The notes beneath the pieces were generated by a model, which saw only the letters and a program-made list of their open reading frames with translations, had not been told where the DNA came from and did not search any database. Made by a program: the position numbers and the translations under genes. From Ailanthus altissimus (taxonomy: Eukaryota; Streptophyta; Magnoliopsida; Sapindales; Simaroubaceae): a stretch of 64,000 bases of DNA. Position 1 is the first letter of the stretch, and the number at the start of each line of letters is the position of its first letter. The DNA lies in assembly GCA_946807835.1 (NCBI GenBank), contig OX327702.1, positions 10,292,001 to 10,356,000 of the forward strand, written 5' to 3'. Of this stretch, positions 23,699 through 34,999 are shown one piece after another.

Positions 23699-24759
23699 AT
23701 AGGCAAGCCAAAAGAGGGATAAATTAGGTATTTAAAATATTAATGCTCTAAAATGAATAATTTACACCATTAATAAAAATATAAACTAATTAAAATACAA
23801 GTAATTAATAAATAAAATAGTAAGGGATAGAGAGAATGGCACTTACATATTTACGTAGTTCAGCATTCCATACAACTTACATCCATGTCTCAAACAATTT
23901 ACCTTGAGAATTTCACTAACCTTGCTTTTAACCCAAGGCTAAGAATAATTACACTTGACTTCTAACGTATCAAGAAACATTTACAAAAAATTAGTTTCTA
24001 AGGTACTAATATAACATTTACAATGAATGTGTATATCATTTAACTCTCAAAATGTTTCTCACAAATACTTAAAACCCAATATAATAATTGATACAAAATA
24101 CAAAATATATATATATATATAAATTCTCAAATGATTTAATAAAAAGGTTTTATCACAATAAGGGCTCAAGGATGTTGAAGAGTGATGTCTAGGCTTGTTT
24201 TAGCTTTCTTAAATGAGGTATTTATATAGAAATGAGAAAATTAGCCGTTGGAGCTCATTTCTAGCCATTAGAAAAATACTAAAAAATACATAACGAGTAT
24301 GGCTAGTTTCATAAACTAGTTTGGTTGGTTTAGAAAACTGGTTTTGTCGGTTTGTACTATGTTTTCAGTTAGTTTCATTTTGTTTAAACTAGTTCTCAAA
24401 TCGCACAACCACCTTTCACTTTCTATGCTATGAATGCTTAAATGATTCGACCATAATTTTTTTTAAACAACTCCGAATTGACTTACATAAAATTTTTTTA
24501 AAAGACGACCCAATTATTTTTCTAATGACGTCAAGTTTGCTCACAAATTCAATCTCATGAAGTACCAGTATAATTTTCAAAAATATCCCTTATGACTTAT
24601 TGAAGTCTTGAAGTTCTTATGTTGCTATGAGTACTTCACTTGCTCATTATATGACTCCCTTAAGTACTTAAACCTCTAATGCCTAATAGATTAATGTAAT
24701 ACAATTAATATATAATTTATTATATTAAAAAATTAAATAGTATGACTAAAAACTCAACA
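23699..24759. repeat. ~1.06-kb direct repeat, copy 1 (LTR-like)
   Basis: It is homologous, with heavy divergence, to 25109-26140. Shared landmarks in order are AAGCCAAAAGAGGGAT (against CAACCCAAGAAGGAGATT), AGTAAGGGATAGAGA-AATGGCAC, TTTACGTAGTTC (against TTTACGTGATCCGGC), AACCAAGGCTAAGAA and ACTTCACTTGCTCAT. The right end reads CTCAACA. Words of this kind are frequent in plant LTR-type repeats. The element class is not certain. Confidence 0.5.
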
Positions 24760-25108
24760 ATATCTCTCTTTTTACGATGACAAATACTTCATATATTTTA
24801 ATAACCTTAGTGGATATTTGTACCAAGATTACTATAAAGTAAAATAACTCCCCTTGTGTATGTCAAGCTTCAAAACAAAATCTCAAGTATGGTTAGTATA
24901 AGAAGTATCAATATCATAGATTCAATAAGGTATAAATTTCTACATTAAATTCTCTCATTTTTATCATCAACAAATGACTAAAAAATTTTGAGGTAATTAT
25001 CATTAGTCTAATGCTCATATATATCCCCCCCTTTAAAGAACAATTTTCCAATATGCGTACTATTTCATCAAAACATCATTAGCATGCATATATGACTTAA
25101 AATCTTAT
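24760..25108. other. Spacer between the two ~1-kb direct repeats
   Basis: These 350 bases have no coding potential. If the flanking repeats are LTRs, this is a much reduced internal region, as in TRIM- or LARD-like non-autonomous elements. No primer site or polypurine tract is clear. Confidence 0.35.
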
Positions 25109-26140
25109 GTAAGCAACCCAAGAAGGAGATTGAATTGGGTATTTTAAAAATTATGATCTAAAAGAAATAATTTATACAATTATTATTTACTTAAATGTAA
25201 GTGAATTCAATAACAAATAATTGCAATAAATAAGAAAGTAAGGGATAGAGAAAATGGCACCCGAATGTTTACGTGATCCGGCACTCAATGACCTACATCC
25301 GCACCTTAAGCAACTCACCTTGAGAATTTCACTAAGTTTGCCTTAAACCAAGGCTAAGAATGAATACACTTGAGTTTCAAGGCATCAATAAACTTTTATA
25401 ATAAAATGATTTCTAAGGTACTAGTATAACCCTTAAAATAAATGTGTATATCCCTTAACTTCCAAAGTATTTTTTACAAATACTTGAATAAGCCCAATAC
25501 AAGAATTGATACAGATACAAAAAATATAAACTCTCGAATGAGTTAATGAAGGTTTTAGCATAATAGGGGGCTTAAGGATGTTGAAGTGTGATGTCTAGAT
25601 TGTTTTTAGTTCCTTGTATGGGTATTTATAGAGAAATGAAAAAACTAGCCATTGAAACTCATTTCAGGTTGATAGAAAATTTTAGGAGAATACAGAACCA
25701 GTTTAATTAGTTTAGGAAATCAGTTCGGTCATTTTCAGCCACTCTTATTCTGTTTAAACCGATTGTAAAACTAGTTCTCAAACCGCACCATTAGTTTTTA
25801 CATTATATACTGTGCATGCTTAAATGATTCAGCCATAACTTTTCGTAAATAACTCTATATCGGCTTTCATAAAATTTTATTGTAAAGCTAAAATAATTAT
25901 TTTTTTAATGACATCAAGTTTGTGCATAGATTCAGTCTCATGTAGTGTTAGTATAATTCTCAAAAAGTTTTTTTAATTTGTTAGGTTCTTAAAGTTCTTA
26001 AGTTATCATGAATACTTCACTTGCTCATAAAATACATCCTTTATATAATTAAACCTTCAATATTTTATAGACTAATGTAATAAAATTAACGTAGAATTTG
26101 TTATTATCAAAATATTAATTCGTATAACTAAATAATTAAT
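25109..26140. repeat. ~1.03-kb direct repeat, copy 2 (LTR-like)
   Basis: This is the partner of 23699-24759 in the same orientation. It begins TGTAAGCAACCCAAGAAG. Its sequence is closer to the common plant form (for example TTTACGTGATCCGGCACTC), so it has decayed less than copy 1, or came from a different source element. Confidence 0.5.
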
Positions 26141-28431
26141 AATTACTAGGCTAAATATAGAAGCTACCCACTTTTATTTAGAAAAGATTCTAATGGCAAA
26201 AAAATATTTTATTAGTCTTGTATTTCTTCATTAATAATATGAGTTTTTTTTTAATTATGCTAAATAATTTAAATGGGCTTTAACTTAAAAGTTCGTATAT
26301 TTAAAATCTTATATTTATCAAATTATGATTTACAAACTAAACTTTAAAAAATGGCTTAAATTCATATGTCTTACCTCTAAAAAAAATCGTATATCTTATA
26401 TTATTATACATACTTGTATATATGTATGAACTTAGACTCGAAGTTATGCAGATTTTTATACAACAATTAACGAGAAACAAAACTTTTCAAAAAATAATCT
26501 TAGTTGATAATTGAAACTTGAAGTACAATACATTATGAAGAGTCTTTGATAAGTGAAAAAGGCCGCAAGCTGTAACTACTAGCCCATGTGCAATAATGAT
26601 AGGAAGCCGAGCAATTGACACCACCAACCATGCTGATCTGGCAAACAATAGTCACTGCAATTACAACTTGTCCTTGAGTTTAACCTTGTCTCTTATCTAT
26701 TTCTATATTAAATAAATAAAATTTTGTGCTACGTAATTGTCACCTGTCTTTACTTTTCATAGTACTTGTCGTTGTTAAACGAAAATCAAACATTTATTAA
26801 ATTTTCCCGCACGTACTTTTCTCTCAAATCCTAGCAACCTAACCATCGAAGAGGGCTCTCTAGTGGAATCTTCTCTTTTTATTTTTTCTTCCATCCTTCT
26901 CTCAACTTTTTTTGTTTTAGTGTTTTAATTTTTTCTTTTTTTTTTGGCTTTTGACTATTGGTTTTTCGACAGTGGCTTTTTTCACCAATAACAATCAAGA
27001 TCTTTGACTCGATTGCGACACTCCGACGCACCTCCTTAAGTGGCCGCCATTGAGACCCAAACAACCTCCATCCTTTTTCGGCCTCCTAAATTGCCATGAA
27101 CCCAATCAGTTTTATGTCAAACTCCGGCGAGATGAGCTCAATGCTTCAATTTTGTGCAGCCTAATTTTGACCGCTGTTGCAAGCTCAAGGATATGGGAAC
27201 TGCATACTAACGGAATCTATCAAGCAAATTCAAAGATAGAATGAACAATCAGTGAAATAACTTACTATTCTAGTGAGGCAAGCTCAATATCTCACTGGTT
27301 TTCCTATGTTACAACTTCTGTACCAATTCGATCGACCCGGAATGGATCGGTTAAACATTCCATTAGGGAGCCTGGTCTTGACGATCAAAATCTTGTTGAT
27401 CTTCCGTCAGTTTGATCATCTGTTGCCGTCTAATCCTACCGTTGGTAGATCCAACCTTAGGCTTCCATCTGCAGGCCACTGTTGACCCTATTTATTGGTT
27501 TGTTAGATTTTGGCCACCACTGCTTTCATCTACAGGTGTTGTTAGTGGCTGCTATTTGTTTGTGCATGATGGTTGTTTGGTTACATTAGGTTTAGTTGGC
27601 ATTAAAAGATGTGATTAGAGTATAGGTATTTTTGTAATTTTTTTTATGTCGAGAGCTTTTGTATTTTTTTTATATATGAGAGTAGATATTTTTTTAGTGA
27701 GATTGTAAAATTTTTTCTGTAAAAATAGGAGTCTTTGTCCTCAATAGGAATAAAAGAATACATCTATAAATAGTCTTTAAAAATAAGATTATTGTCTTCT
27801 TATATAAGGAAAGTTTTAGATCCGAGCATTTATTAATATATTTGTATTTGTATTGTCTTGATAATATTTTACTTTTATAACCATTGTTATTATAATATTT
27901 TAATTTTATTAATAATATTTAAAATAAAAATAAAAATATACTTGATCGTTGGTAAAGAGAGATTAAGCAAATATATATATTTGGTTGGTATTAGGATGGA
28001 AAATATGATTTAGTTTTTAAAAGATGAAAATAAAGGTTCAAATGTTTTTGTTAACTGTTGACTTCTGCTTTGGATCGACTACAGTCAATTGACCAATGTA
28101 TAATCTACTTGCCTTAATATTCCAACTCTCATACAATTTTTCCCTCTTTTTCTTGGTATCAGAGTGATACAACTTCGAGTGATAAAAAAGTATTTTAGTG
28201 GTCCTCGATATGGGATGAAGTAGACAAAACCTAACTCTTAAATCATATTTCTAGACATTGCTCTTACATTAACAAACTGCTAGAATGACAAAATAGAGAT
28301 CATACGGCTTCCTCGCCCAAAAAATAACCAAAAATGGTCGTTTTCATCACTAGAGCTTGTACATGTCCGTGCCACCCACGTCTAGAAATGATGGCAAAGC
28401 CTTTCTTTTGTTAGATTCATACGTACATACA
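26141..28431. other. Intergenic sequence upstream of the RING gene
   Basis: No gene is supported. The sequence at 27000-27620 is less AT-rich and has short open frames with no recognisable domain. At 28154-28164 TGGTATCAGAG resembles a Copia primer site (plus strand), which may mark the trace of a decayed element lying left of it (a TATAAATAG at about 27767 would suit its LTR). No second LTR was found. Confidence 0.35.
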
Positions 28432-28438
28432 TATAAAT
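28432..28438 (+). promoter_or_regulatory. TATA box candidate of the RING-H2 gene
   Basis: TATAAAT lies 87 bases upstream of the ATG at 28525, a normal distance for a short plant 5' UTR. Only position and sequence support it. Confidence 0.4.
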
Positions 28439-28524
28439 CTATACCAAGTATTAAAGAAAGATAGAATGAGCCTCAAATCATCACCTATCAATCAACGGCC
28501 AAATTTAACGCTGAGCAGCTAACA

Positions 28525-29022
28525 ATGGATGGGGGAGCTCGAGCACATCACCCAGGATTCCAATTCAGCCCGCTTTTGATCGGCATGCTCGGTGTCATTG
28601 CCGGTACTATGATGGTTGCAACTTTCCACTTCATAACCCTTGGCTGCTGCTATTATCGACGAGCACAGCAAAACCAACAAAATATGAATCAAGATGTTCA
28701 AAGAAATTATCAAGAAGGGCCTGGCCCCAGAAGCAGCTCGGTAATGAGACTGATTCCAGTTTCTAGATACAGCAAAGAGTACAGTGAAGGAACATGTGCT
28801 GTGTGTTTGTGTGAGTTCAAGGAAGGTGACCAAATTAGAGTATTGCCCGAATGCTTGCACTTGTTTCATGTGCCTTGCATTGATATGTGGCTTACTTCAC
28901 GCTCTAATTGCCCACTTTGCCGTGCCAACGCTGCGCCACGTCCTCACCTTGTCTTGTCCATGCCGGATTCCGGTGGTGCCTCGCCGCCCCAATCCCACAG
29001 GTTACCGGACTTGGAAGGATGA
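28525..29022 (+). CDS. ATL-type RING-H2 E3 ubiquitin ligase, intact
   Basis: The 165-residue product is a probable membrane-anchored E3 ubiquitin ligase that passes ubiquitin from an E2 to target proteins. Residues 16-42 form one hydrophobic segment (LLIGMLGVIAGTMMVATF and on), followed by a Cys pair and a basic YYRR stop-transfer. Residues 91-132 form a complete RING-H2 with ligands C91, C94, C110, H112, H115, C118, C129 and C132 (spacing C-x2-C-x15-C-x-H-x2-H-x2-C-x10-C-x2-C). A Trp four residues after the sixth ligand (MWLTS) and the Pro after the seventh (CPLC) suit E2 binding. The single exon, the short length and the transmembrane segment before the RING are typical of the plant ATL family, although the usual GLD box is not clear. 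The ATG has A at -3 and is the first in frame. The gene has normal GC content and no lesions, unlike everything around it. The target and the exact ATL member are unknown. Confidence 0.92.
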   Translation: MDGGARAHHPGFQFSPLLIGMLGVIAGTMMVATFHFITLGCCYYRRAQQNQQNMNQDVQRNYQEGPGPRSSSVMRLIPVSRYSKEYSEGTCAVCLCEFKEGDQIRVLPECLHLFHVPCIDMWLTSRSNCPLCRANAAPRPHLVLSMPDSGGASPPQSHRLPDLEG

Positions 29023-31991
29023 TTATGTTTCTCAGTGATGGAAGGATCGATGGCTTTAGTTTGAATTGAAGTTTGCAACTTTTTGTCGATGTAATTGAGA
29101 GGTTAGAGTAGCTTTGAAGTTACTCTAGCGAAGATGTGTATGTAAAAGGTAAATTTGAAAGAGAGAATATATTTTGTTTGTTACCCATTAATCCAGTTAA
29201 CTATTATCGCTTCTCAATCTTATTTCTAATGTCTTCTTTTGCACAGATGGGCCAAGAGATCAAACGTTCTTATGGGCTTGATCCAGTCACCATTATGTTC
29301 TAGACCTTCTTAAAATTCTTAATTAGACATATAATTGGATCGCAATGTATAATTTGGTCTAATTTATTTGGAAAAGTTTTTAATAACCCTATTTTCTTTT
29401 TTAGCCACAACATTTCTATTTTTTTATAATCAAATTTTTTTAATTAAACAAAATTTCCCTCAACACATATTCCCTCCATTGTCTCTCCCCAAAGCTGATT
29501 GCACACCAAATCCTCATTTTCTCTCTCCAAAATCGATTGTACACCAAATCTATTTATATCATGGGTGTTAATAAAAGATGGGCAAATAAAATCGAATCAA
29601 ATCAGATTAGTTGGTTTAGTTCAGATTTTTTTTATTAAAAGACAGCTTGGTGAATATTTAGAAAAAATCAACCAGTTCGATTTAATTCTGACTTGATTTT
29701 TCTTAAATAATAACCGAATTGAAAAAAATTAAAAAATTAAGAACAAATTAGTTATTATTTGATGGTCAAATTTATTTTTATAGAAATTTTTATTTTCATG
29801 AAATAAGAGAATTTTATTTTTAATAGATATTATAAGAAATTATTATATTATTAATAAATAAAATGTTTAAATTTATCTTAAATTAAGTAAATTATAATTA
29901 TCTTAATATGAAATAGGTCAAAGAATTAAGTCTAAAAATAACCCAATAAATTTTTTGAACAAATAAATTAAAAAGTTTATAATTTAAAATAAAAAAAAAC
30001 AAAAAAAATCACATTTTGAACCCAAAACAAAAGAAAAATCAAAATGGACCGAACAAGAAAAAATCAGTTCAATTTTCTCTTGCCATTCTATTTTTCGGTT
30101 CCTTTAAAATAAAAATTAAATCGGATTGATTCAAACAAAAATTGGACTAATTTAGTATAATTTGATAAAAATCAGATAGAACCGAACCATTTCCATTTTT
30201 AAGTATTAATAGATTACTATTTAAATGTTTAACGTGAGAAAATAACTAAAACATATTTAAAGAAAAAAAACATGCCGGTTTTAGGCGACGGCACACAAAT
30301 GAGAAGAGCACATTTCGAGCGGGCATCGTGCAATGCTCAAATTTCGGGTGAAGCATTCATCAATTGAGTGCTGTGTGCATCATACGCAAAAATGAAAAAA
30401 AAAAAGTTTGATTTTTAGGTACTTTAAATTGGTTTATTTTATTTTTAATTTACAATTTTTTTAATTTTATTTAATTTATCTAGTGCAGGTAGAATGCTGC
30501 TAGAATGCATGCACCTTTTAAAAAAAATTGTTTTAATTATGTTTTTAACATTTATTTATTTTGTTTAATTTATACAATTTGTTTAGTCTATTTAATTTAT
30601 TTATTTAGGTAATTTAATTTATTTATTTAGTTTATTTAATTTAATTGTTTTATTTCTTTAATTTTATTTAATTTATTGATTATAGTTATTAAATTTAATT
30701 ATTTAGTTTATTCATTTTAATTTTTTAATGTATTTAATTTAATTTAAATAAAAAAGTAAATCCGGTATGCAATTTAATAATAAAATTTTGGTGGGGCATG
30801 CAATGAAGGCTACGTTGCATGTGCGCGCTTCAGAATGTTGTGCGTATGCTACTCATGGCATTCCTACACCGCGCGTTGGCTACACGAAATGAGTCCTCCC
30901 CCGCACGATCAAGACATGCAGCCCATTTTTTGCATTGAAAACACATTTTTTACTTATTTTTTACACATCAAACGCCCAAATCTCATAAATTTTGTACTAC
31001 AAACACTCAAATAATAATCTATTAGCACTCATAACATGAAATTTATACTTGATACATTTTAGGCATGAAACTTGGAAATAACCCTGCCAATTTTTTTTGT
31101 CTTTGTCGTCGATCTCCACTGCTAAGTGTTGTCAATGCCGCCAAATGAAAATAGAAATGGATGAAGTTGTTTCATTTTTAGGATGGTGTGAATTCGGTTT
31201 CGGAGAGAAAAAATATTTGATGAGGGTAATGTAATACATTTACCAAAGTTTTTAGTTATAAAAGAATATAAAATTGGTTTGTGACTAAAAAATATAATAA
31301 ACTTGCTTTTTAAAATATTTCACTTTATTTTTTTAAAAAAAGATATTAAAAACATTCATAACTCTTCATTTATTTTTTATTAAGAAAAATAGTTCATTAA
31401 ATCGTTTATATATATATATATATAGAACTCGTGGCACCTTATATATATATTTTTGGGATAATATATAATACACATTTGTTTTCCTTAAATGACTACTTAT
31501 TTAATAGTTAAGATTTAATATAACGTAAAAATTTTCTTAAAAAAAAATATTTAACTAACAACAAATCTTATTATAATAATAAAATATCTTTTTCTATCGT
31601 ATTAATACATTCTCTCTTCTATTAATATAAACTTACAACTTTTAGAAGTTATTTTTTTCTTTAAAATTTTTCCTTTTCTTTGTTCTATGTGAGCTTTTTA
31701 TTTATTAGTGAAGTTTCTTAATTTGAAACTTTTGTGGTCAATTATCTTCTTGTCCTGCATTACTCTTTTAAATGATGAATTCACTCTCCATCCTTTTGTT
31801 TAAGTTAGAATTCGTAAGAAAAAAAGTACTTATATGTGGAGAAGTGGATGCACGAACAAATAGGGTTGTTTTGTTGTGTCTATAAATGAATCAATCATGA
31901 ATGCCTAATGAATGAATAATTCTTTTTTATAAGATATAAGTTTAACTCATTTTTAAAGTATGCATGTATGAATTCAAATCACAATTAATAT
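29023..31991. other. AT-rich intergenic DNA with unclassified repeats
   Basis: The first ~170 bases are the presumed 3' UTR of the RING gene. At 29570-30200 words such as ATCGAATCAAATC and GAACCGAACC recur in both orientations, as in fold-back DNA elements, but no clean terminal repeats were found. At 30270-30380 and 30780-30920 there are GC-richer islands (GGCGACGGCAC, TGCATGTGCGCGC) separated by a long TTTAATTTA-rich tract. A (TA)n run is at 31409-31424. No gene is supported. Confidence 0.4.
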
Positions 31992-33870
31992 TGTTGGAGT
32001 TGGTACTCATATGTCATTCTATTTTTTTTATAAATTTTGTTAATATTTATATAATATACATTTTCATAAATCGTTATTTATAATATAATATTAATATTGT
32101 TCCTTTTCATACATTGTAGATATAAAATAAATTAGATTAGAACTTAGAGTTAGTATTTCTAAGAGTTTAGAACCTTATCTGAATTGAGACAAAGACACAG
32201 AAATATTTATTGTAGTGACATAATTACAAGAAATAGCAAATAGTACTAAGAAATGTCACTATATTGTATATTCTTAAAAATGGTTCCTAGTTGTAGGTTT
32301 ACTGACATGGGTTAATCGGTAAACCATTAAGACCGGTGTATGTTTGTATCTAGATTGTCTAGACAGTTAATCTTAGCAAATCGTGAGCGTAACAGATGCT
32401 TATATAGTTATATAAGCATTTAGTTAGAACTAGATATTGAACAAATTCACAAAGACATCAAATAGAAATTCTATAAAGCCATTAATAGATAGTCTTATCG
32501 AGTTGAGTAGTATTTGTGATCCTTAGACCTAAGTACCACGGTGTCTTTTAAGTAATCCACTATATTTAGATTTCACACATGTTAGAGACCTTTTATAATC
32601 TGACATCTGGGTATCATTGGGTATAGTTTGATGCTCATGGAGGTCAGTATGCATAGATATAAAATTCGCCAACTTATATAGTTGAGTCGCGTATCCTAAT
32701 GTTCGAAATTGAATTTTAAAAAAATATTTAGCCAAAAGCATATGTCTCGAAAAGAGTTTCTGTAAGGTGAAATAATATTGCAAAAGAGTTTGCGTATATT
32801 ATTTATTGAAATAAAAATATGAAGATAAGTTCATAGTCGAGCAGATAAAGACTTGACAGTATAAATCTATGTCTTTACTCTTACGGGATATAAATGACAG
32901 AGAGATTATACAAATATGCATGACCTTAACTTGGATAGTTCAATGCACCATTTTGTATTGGTCGTGATATGTAGGTGGACAGAGTTCAAGGACTTAAAGA
33001 AATATTTCATATAACAAACGTGTGTGAACCTAGAGAATCTCACAATATAAAATATATTCGTTGAGTACTAAGTTAGCAATTAGTTAATTGATGACTAGTC
33101 CGATTTGTGTAAATAATAATTATAAGATAATTAATATTTTAATTAAAATATTTTTAGGTCAAAGAACTCGATTAAAATAATTTTCAGATAATAAAGTTCA
33201 ATTTTACCATGTGACTAAATCGATATTTGTCAAATTCTAAACGTTAGAACTTGATATGTCATGGCCAGTAAAAGCACTTGAGAAGTAGTTTAAAGCATGT
33301 GCAACACTTGTCCCATTAATTTTTCACTCATGCATGCTTAATTGTTAAGCAACATTATAACACTTGTTACACATGCTTGCATAATTATTAAGTAATATGA
33401 TAATACTTGTCACGTATGCATGCTTAATTGTTAAGCAACATATAATACTTGTCACTCATGCTTACTTAATTATTAAGCAACATGATAACACTTGTCACAT
33501 ATGTATGCTTAATTATTAAGTAACATGTAATACTTGTCACTCATGCAAGTTTAATGCTTAGCAAAAAGAGGTTTGGCAAGATGAATAAAATTGACGAGTT
33601 GTTAGGTGAAGCAAGCGAGTTAAGCAAAAGAAAGAAAAAAAATCTAAAATGCTACCATTGTTCTAGAGCTAAAAATCTTATCTCGATTTTGACCTAAAAT
33701 TGTTCATAAGACACTCATTTGTGAGTTCTATTCTTAATGATCAAATATATATAACCTGAACACAAAGCTAAGGTATGTCTTCTATACACTCATTCTATAT
33801 TTAATTATATATTACATTTGATGTAATACATGTTAGAGGAACATGTATGGAAGCATTTTACTTAGGTTAT
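31992..33870 (+). repeat. Solo LTR of the Copia-1 family
   Basis: It starts TGTTGGAGTTGGTACTCAT, the decayed tip of the family LTR, and is homologous to the reverse complement of the Copia-1 LTRs and to 48108-50022. The best preserved part is 32290-32700. No primer site, gag or pol follows, so it is a solo LTR or an end fragment. The right border is approximate. It holds a 43-bp tandem array at 33335-33545. Confidence 0.75.
33335..33545. repeat. Tandem array, ~43-bp unit, five copies, palindromic core
   Basis: Each unit has a core of the form GCTTAATTGTTAAGC, nearly its own reverse complement, followed by AACATGATAATACTTGTCAC and similar. Cores begin near 33335, 33376, 33422, 33463 and 33507. 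The units differ by a few bases. The array sits inside the solo LTR; the corresponding part of the 48108 LTR has irregular CATG-rich words instead. Confidence 0.7.
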
Positions 33871-34999
33871 ACTATGCAAAAATTCTGAACATATTTAGCT
33901 TTTGCTATGTATTATAGTTTCAGATTTTACATTTTACTTCTCAAGCCCTTATCAAATGTATATTATGTATTTATCAATGGATTTTACTTTTTATTCTACC
34001 TAAAAGGTTTTAAGTGGGATTCGTCCACTTCTTGGGAAGCTTTTTTTTATTTTAAACTTTAATTAAATAATTATAATTGGAATGTAACTCATAATTTGAT
34101 CCATTCTCAACTTTTTGTGAATCTTCTCATCCTTTATAAAAATTTGAGGGTTGTTGGGTTCTGGTTATCTATTCTAAAGGTTCAATCAGTATGATGATGA
34201 CTTGGACTATTACTTCTTTATACTTATTTTATTTTGGTTTCATGGCCTGTATCCTTTAAAATAACGAAATTTAGGCTGTAGGGGCACATACTAGTAAGGC
34301 TTGTTAAAAATAGTCCCAACAAATACCTTCATAAGTGAAATAGTATGTTGTTTAGTGAGGTTGTCCTTATAACACACACTTCTTTACTTACCAACCAGTA
34401 TGTGCCACATATATGTTTTCATCTTTCAACTTTCTCACTTATCTCTAGCATTACTATTTCAACGGTTATGTCTCTTGAATATAAGTGACATCTCCTTTCC
34501 CTTAAATGGATGTATGGATTGTTTATTTCTCTCTATATATTAGCTATCATTTTTTCTCCCTTTTCTCATTCTTTTTCTTCGAAAGTTAAAAACTCTGAAG
34601 AGTCCTAACTCTCCATGTCTCTGGTTTTTTCTCCATATACTTTTAAAAATAACTTTCTAAAATCTCCATGGAATAAAACAATGGAGAGAGAGCTTTCTAT
34701 AGATGAATTAAAAGTCAATGTTCTAGTTTCATGAGAATGTTCATTTACGAAATCTTCCTGAGGGAGAACTATACTGTAATCCTCCTTTTGTGAGAGTTGA
34801 AGAGCTTTCTCTATTCTGGAAACAGCTTTTTTTTGTTTGCTTTTGATTCTATATTCCCCTATCATTCACGAGTTCTTACACATAATTAATCTTTCATCAC
34901 TTCAAATCCATCCCAATGTATTTCATCTACTTTAATATGTAGCCCTCCTGAACCATATGATACCCTATTATATGCCATAATCATCTATAACATTTTTTT
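33871..34999. other. No gene seen
   Basis: AT-rich sequence between the solo LTR and the decayed ORF cluster. The one longer open frame, on the minus strand at 34605-34865, has no recognisable domain and overlaps sequence that looks like the upstream part of the plus-strand cluster. Confidence 0.35.

Noticed and set aside
26879..27064. Minus-strand ORF rich in Lys with a start-like Met
   Set aside because: The Lys-rich end comes from a T-rich tract, there is no domain, and there is no support for a promoter or splice sites.
28154..28164. TGGTATCAGAG, a possible Copia primer site on the plus strand upstream of the RING gene
   Set aside because: There is no LTR pair, gag or pol next to it; kept only as a remark in the intergenic entry.
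28519..28869. 116-codon minus-strand ORF overlapping the RING gene
   Set aside because: Antisense shadow of the RING-H2 coding region.
29570..30200. Possible fold-back DNA element with GAACCGAACC and its complement
   Set aside because: No clean terminal inverted repeats or target duplication could be fixed; left as unclassified intergenic repeat.
33335..33545. Regular repeats that might suggest a CRISPR array
   Set aside because: Units are contiguous tandem repeats without unique spacers, inside a plant LTR.
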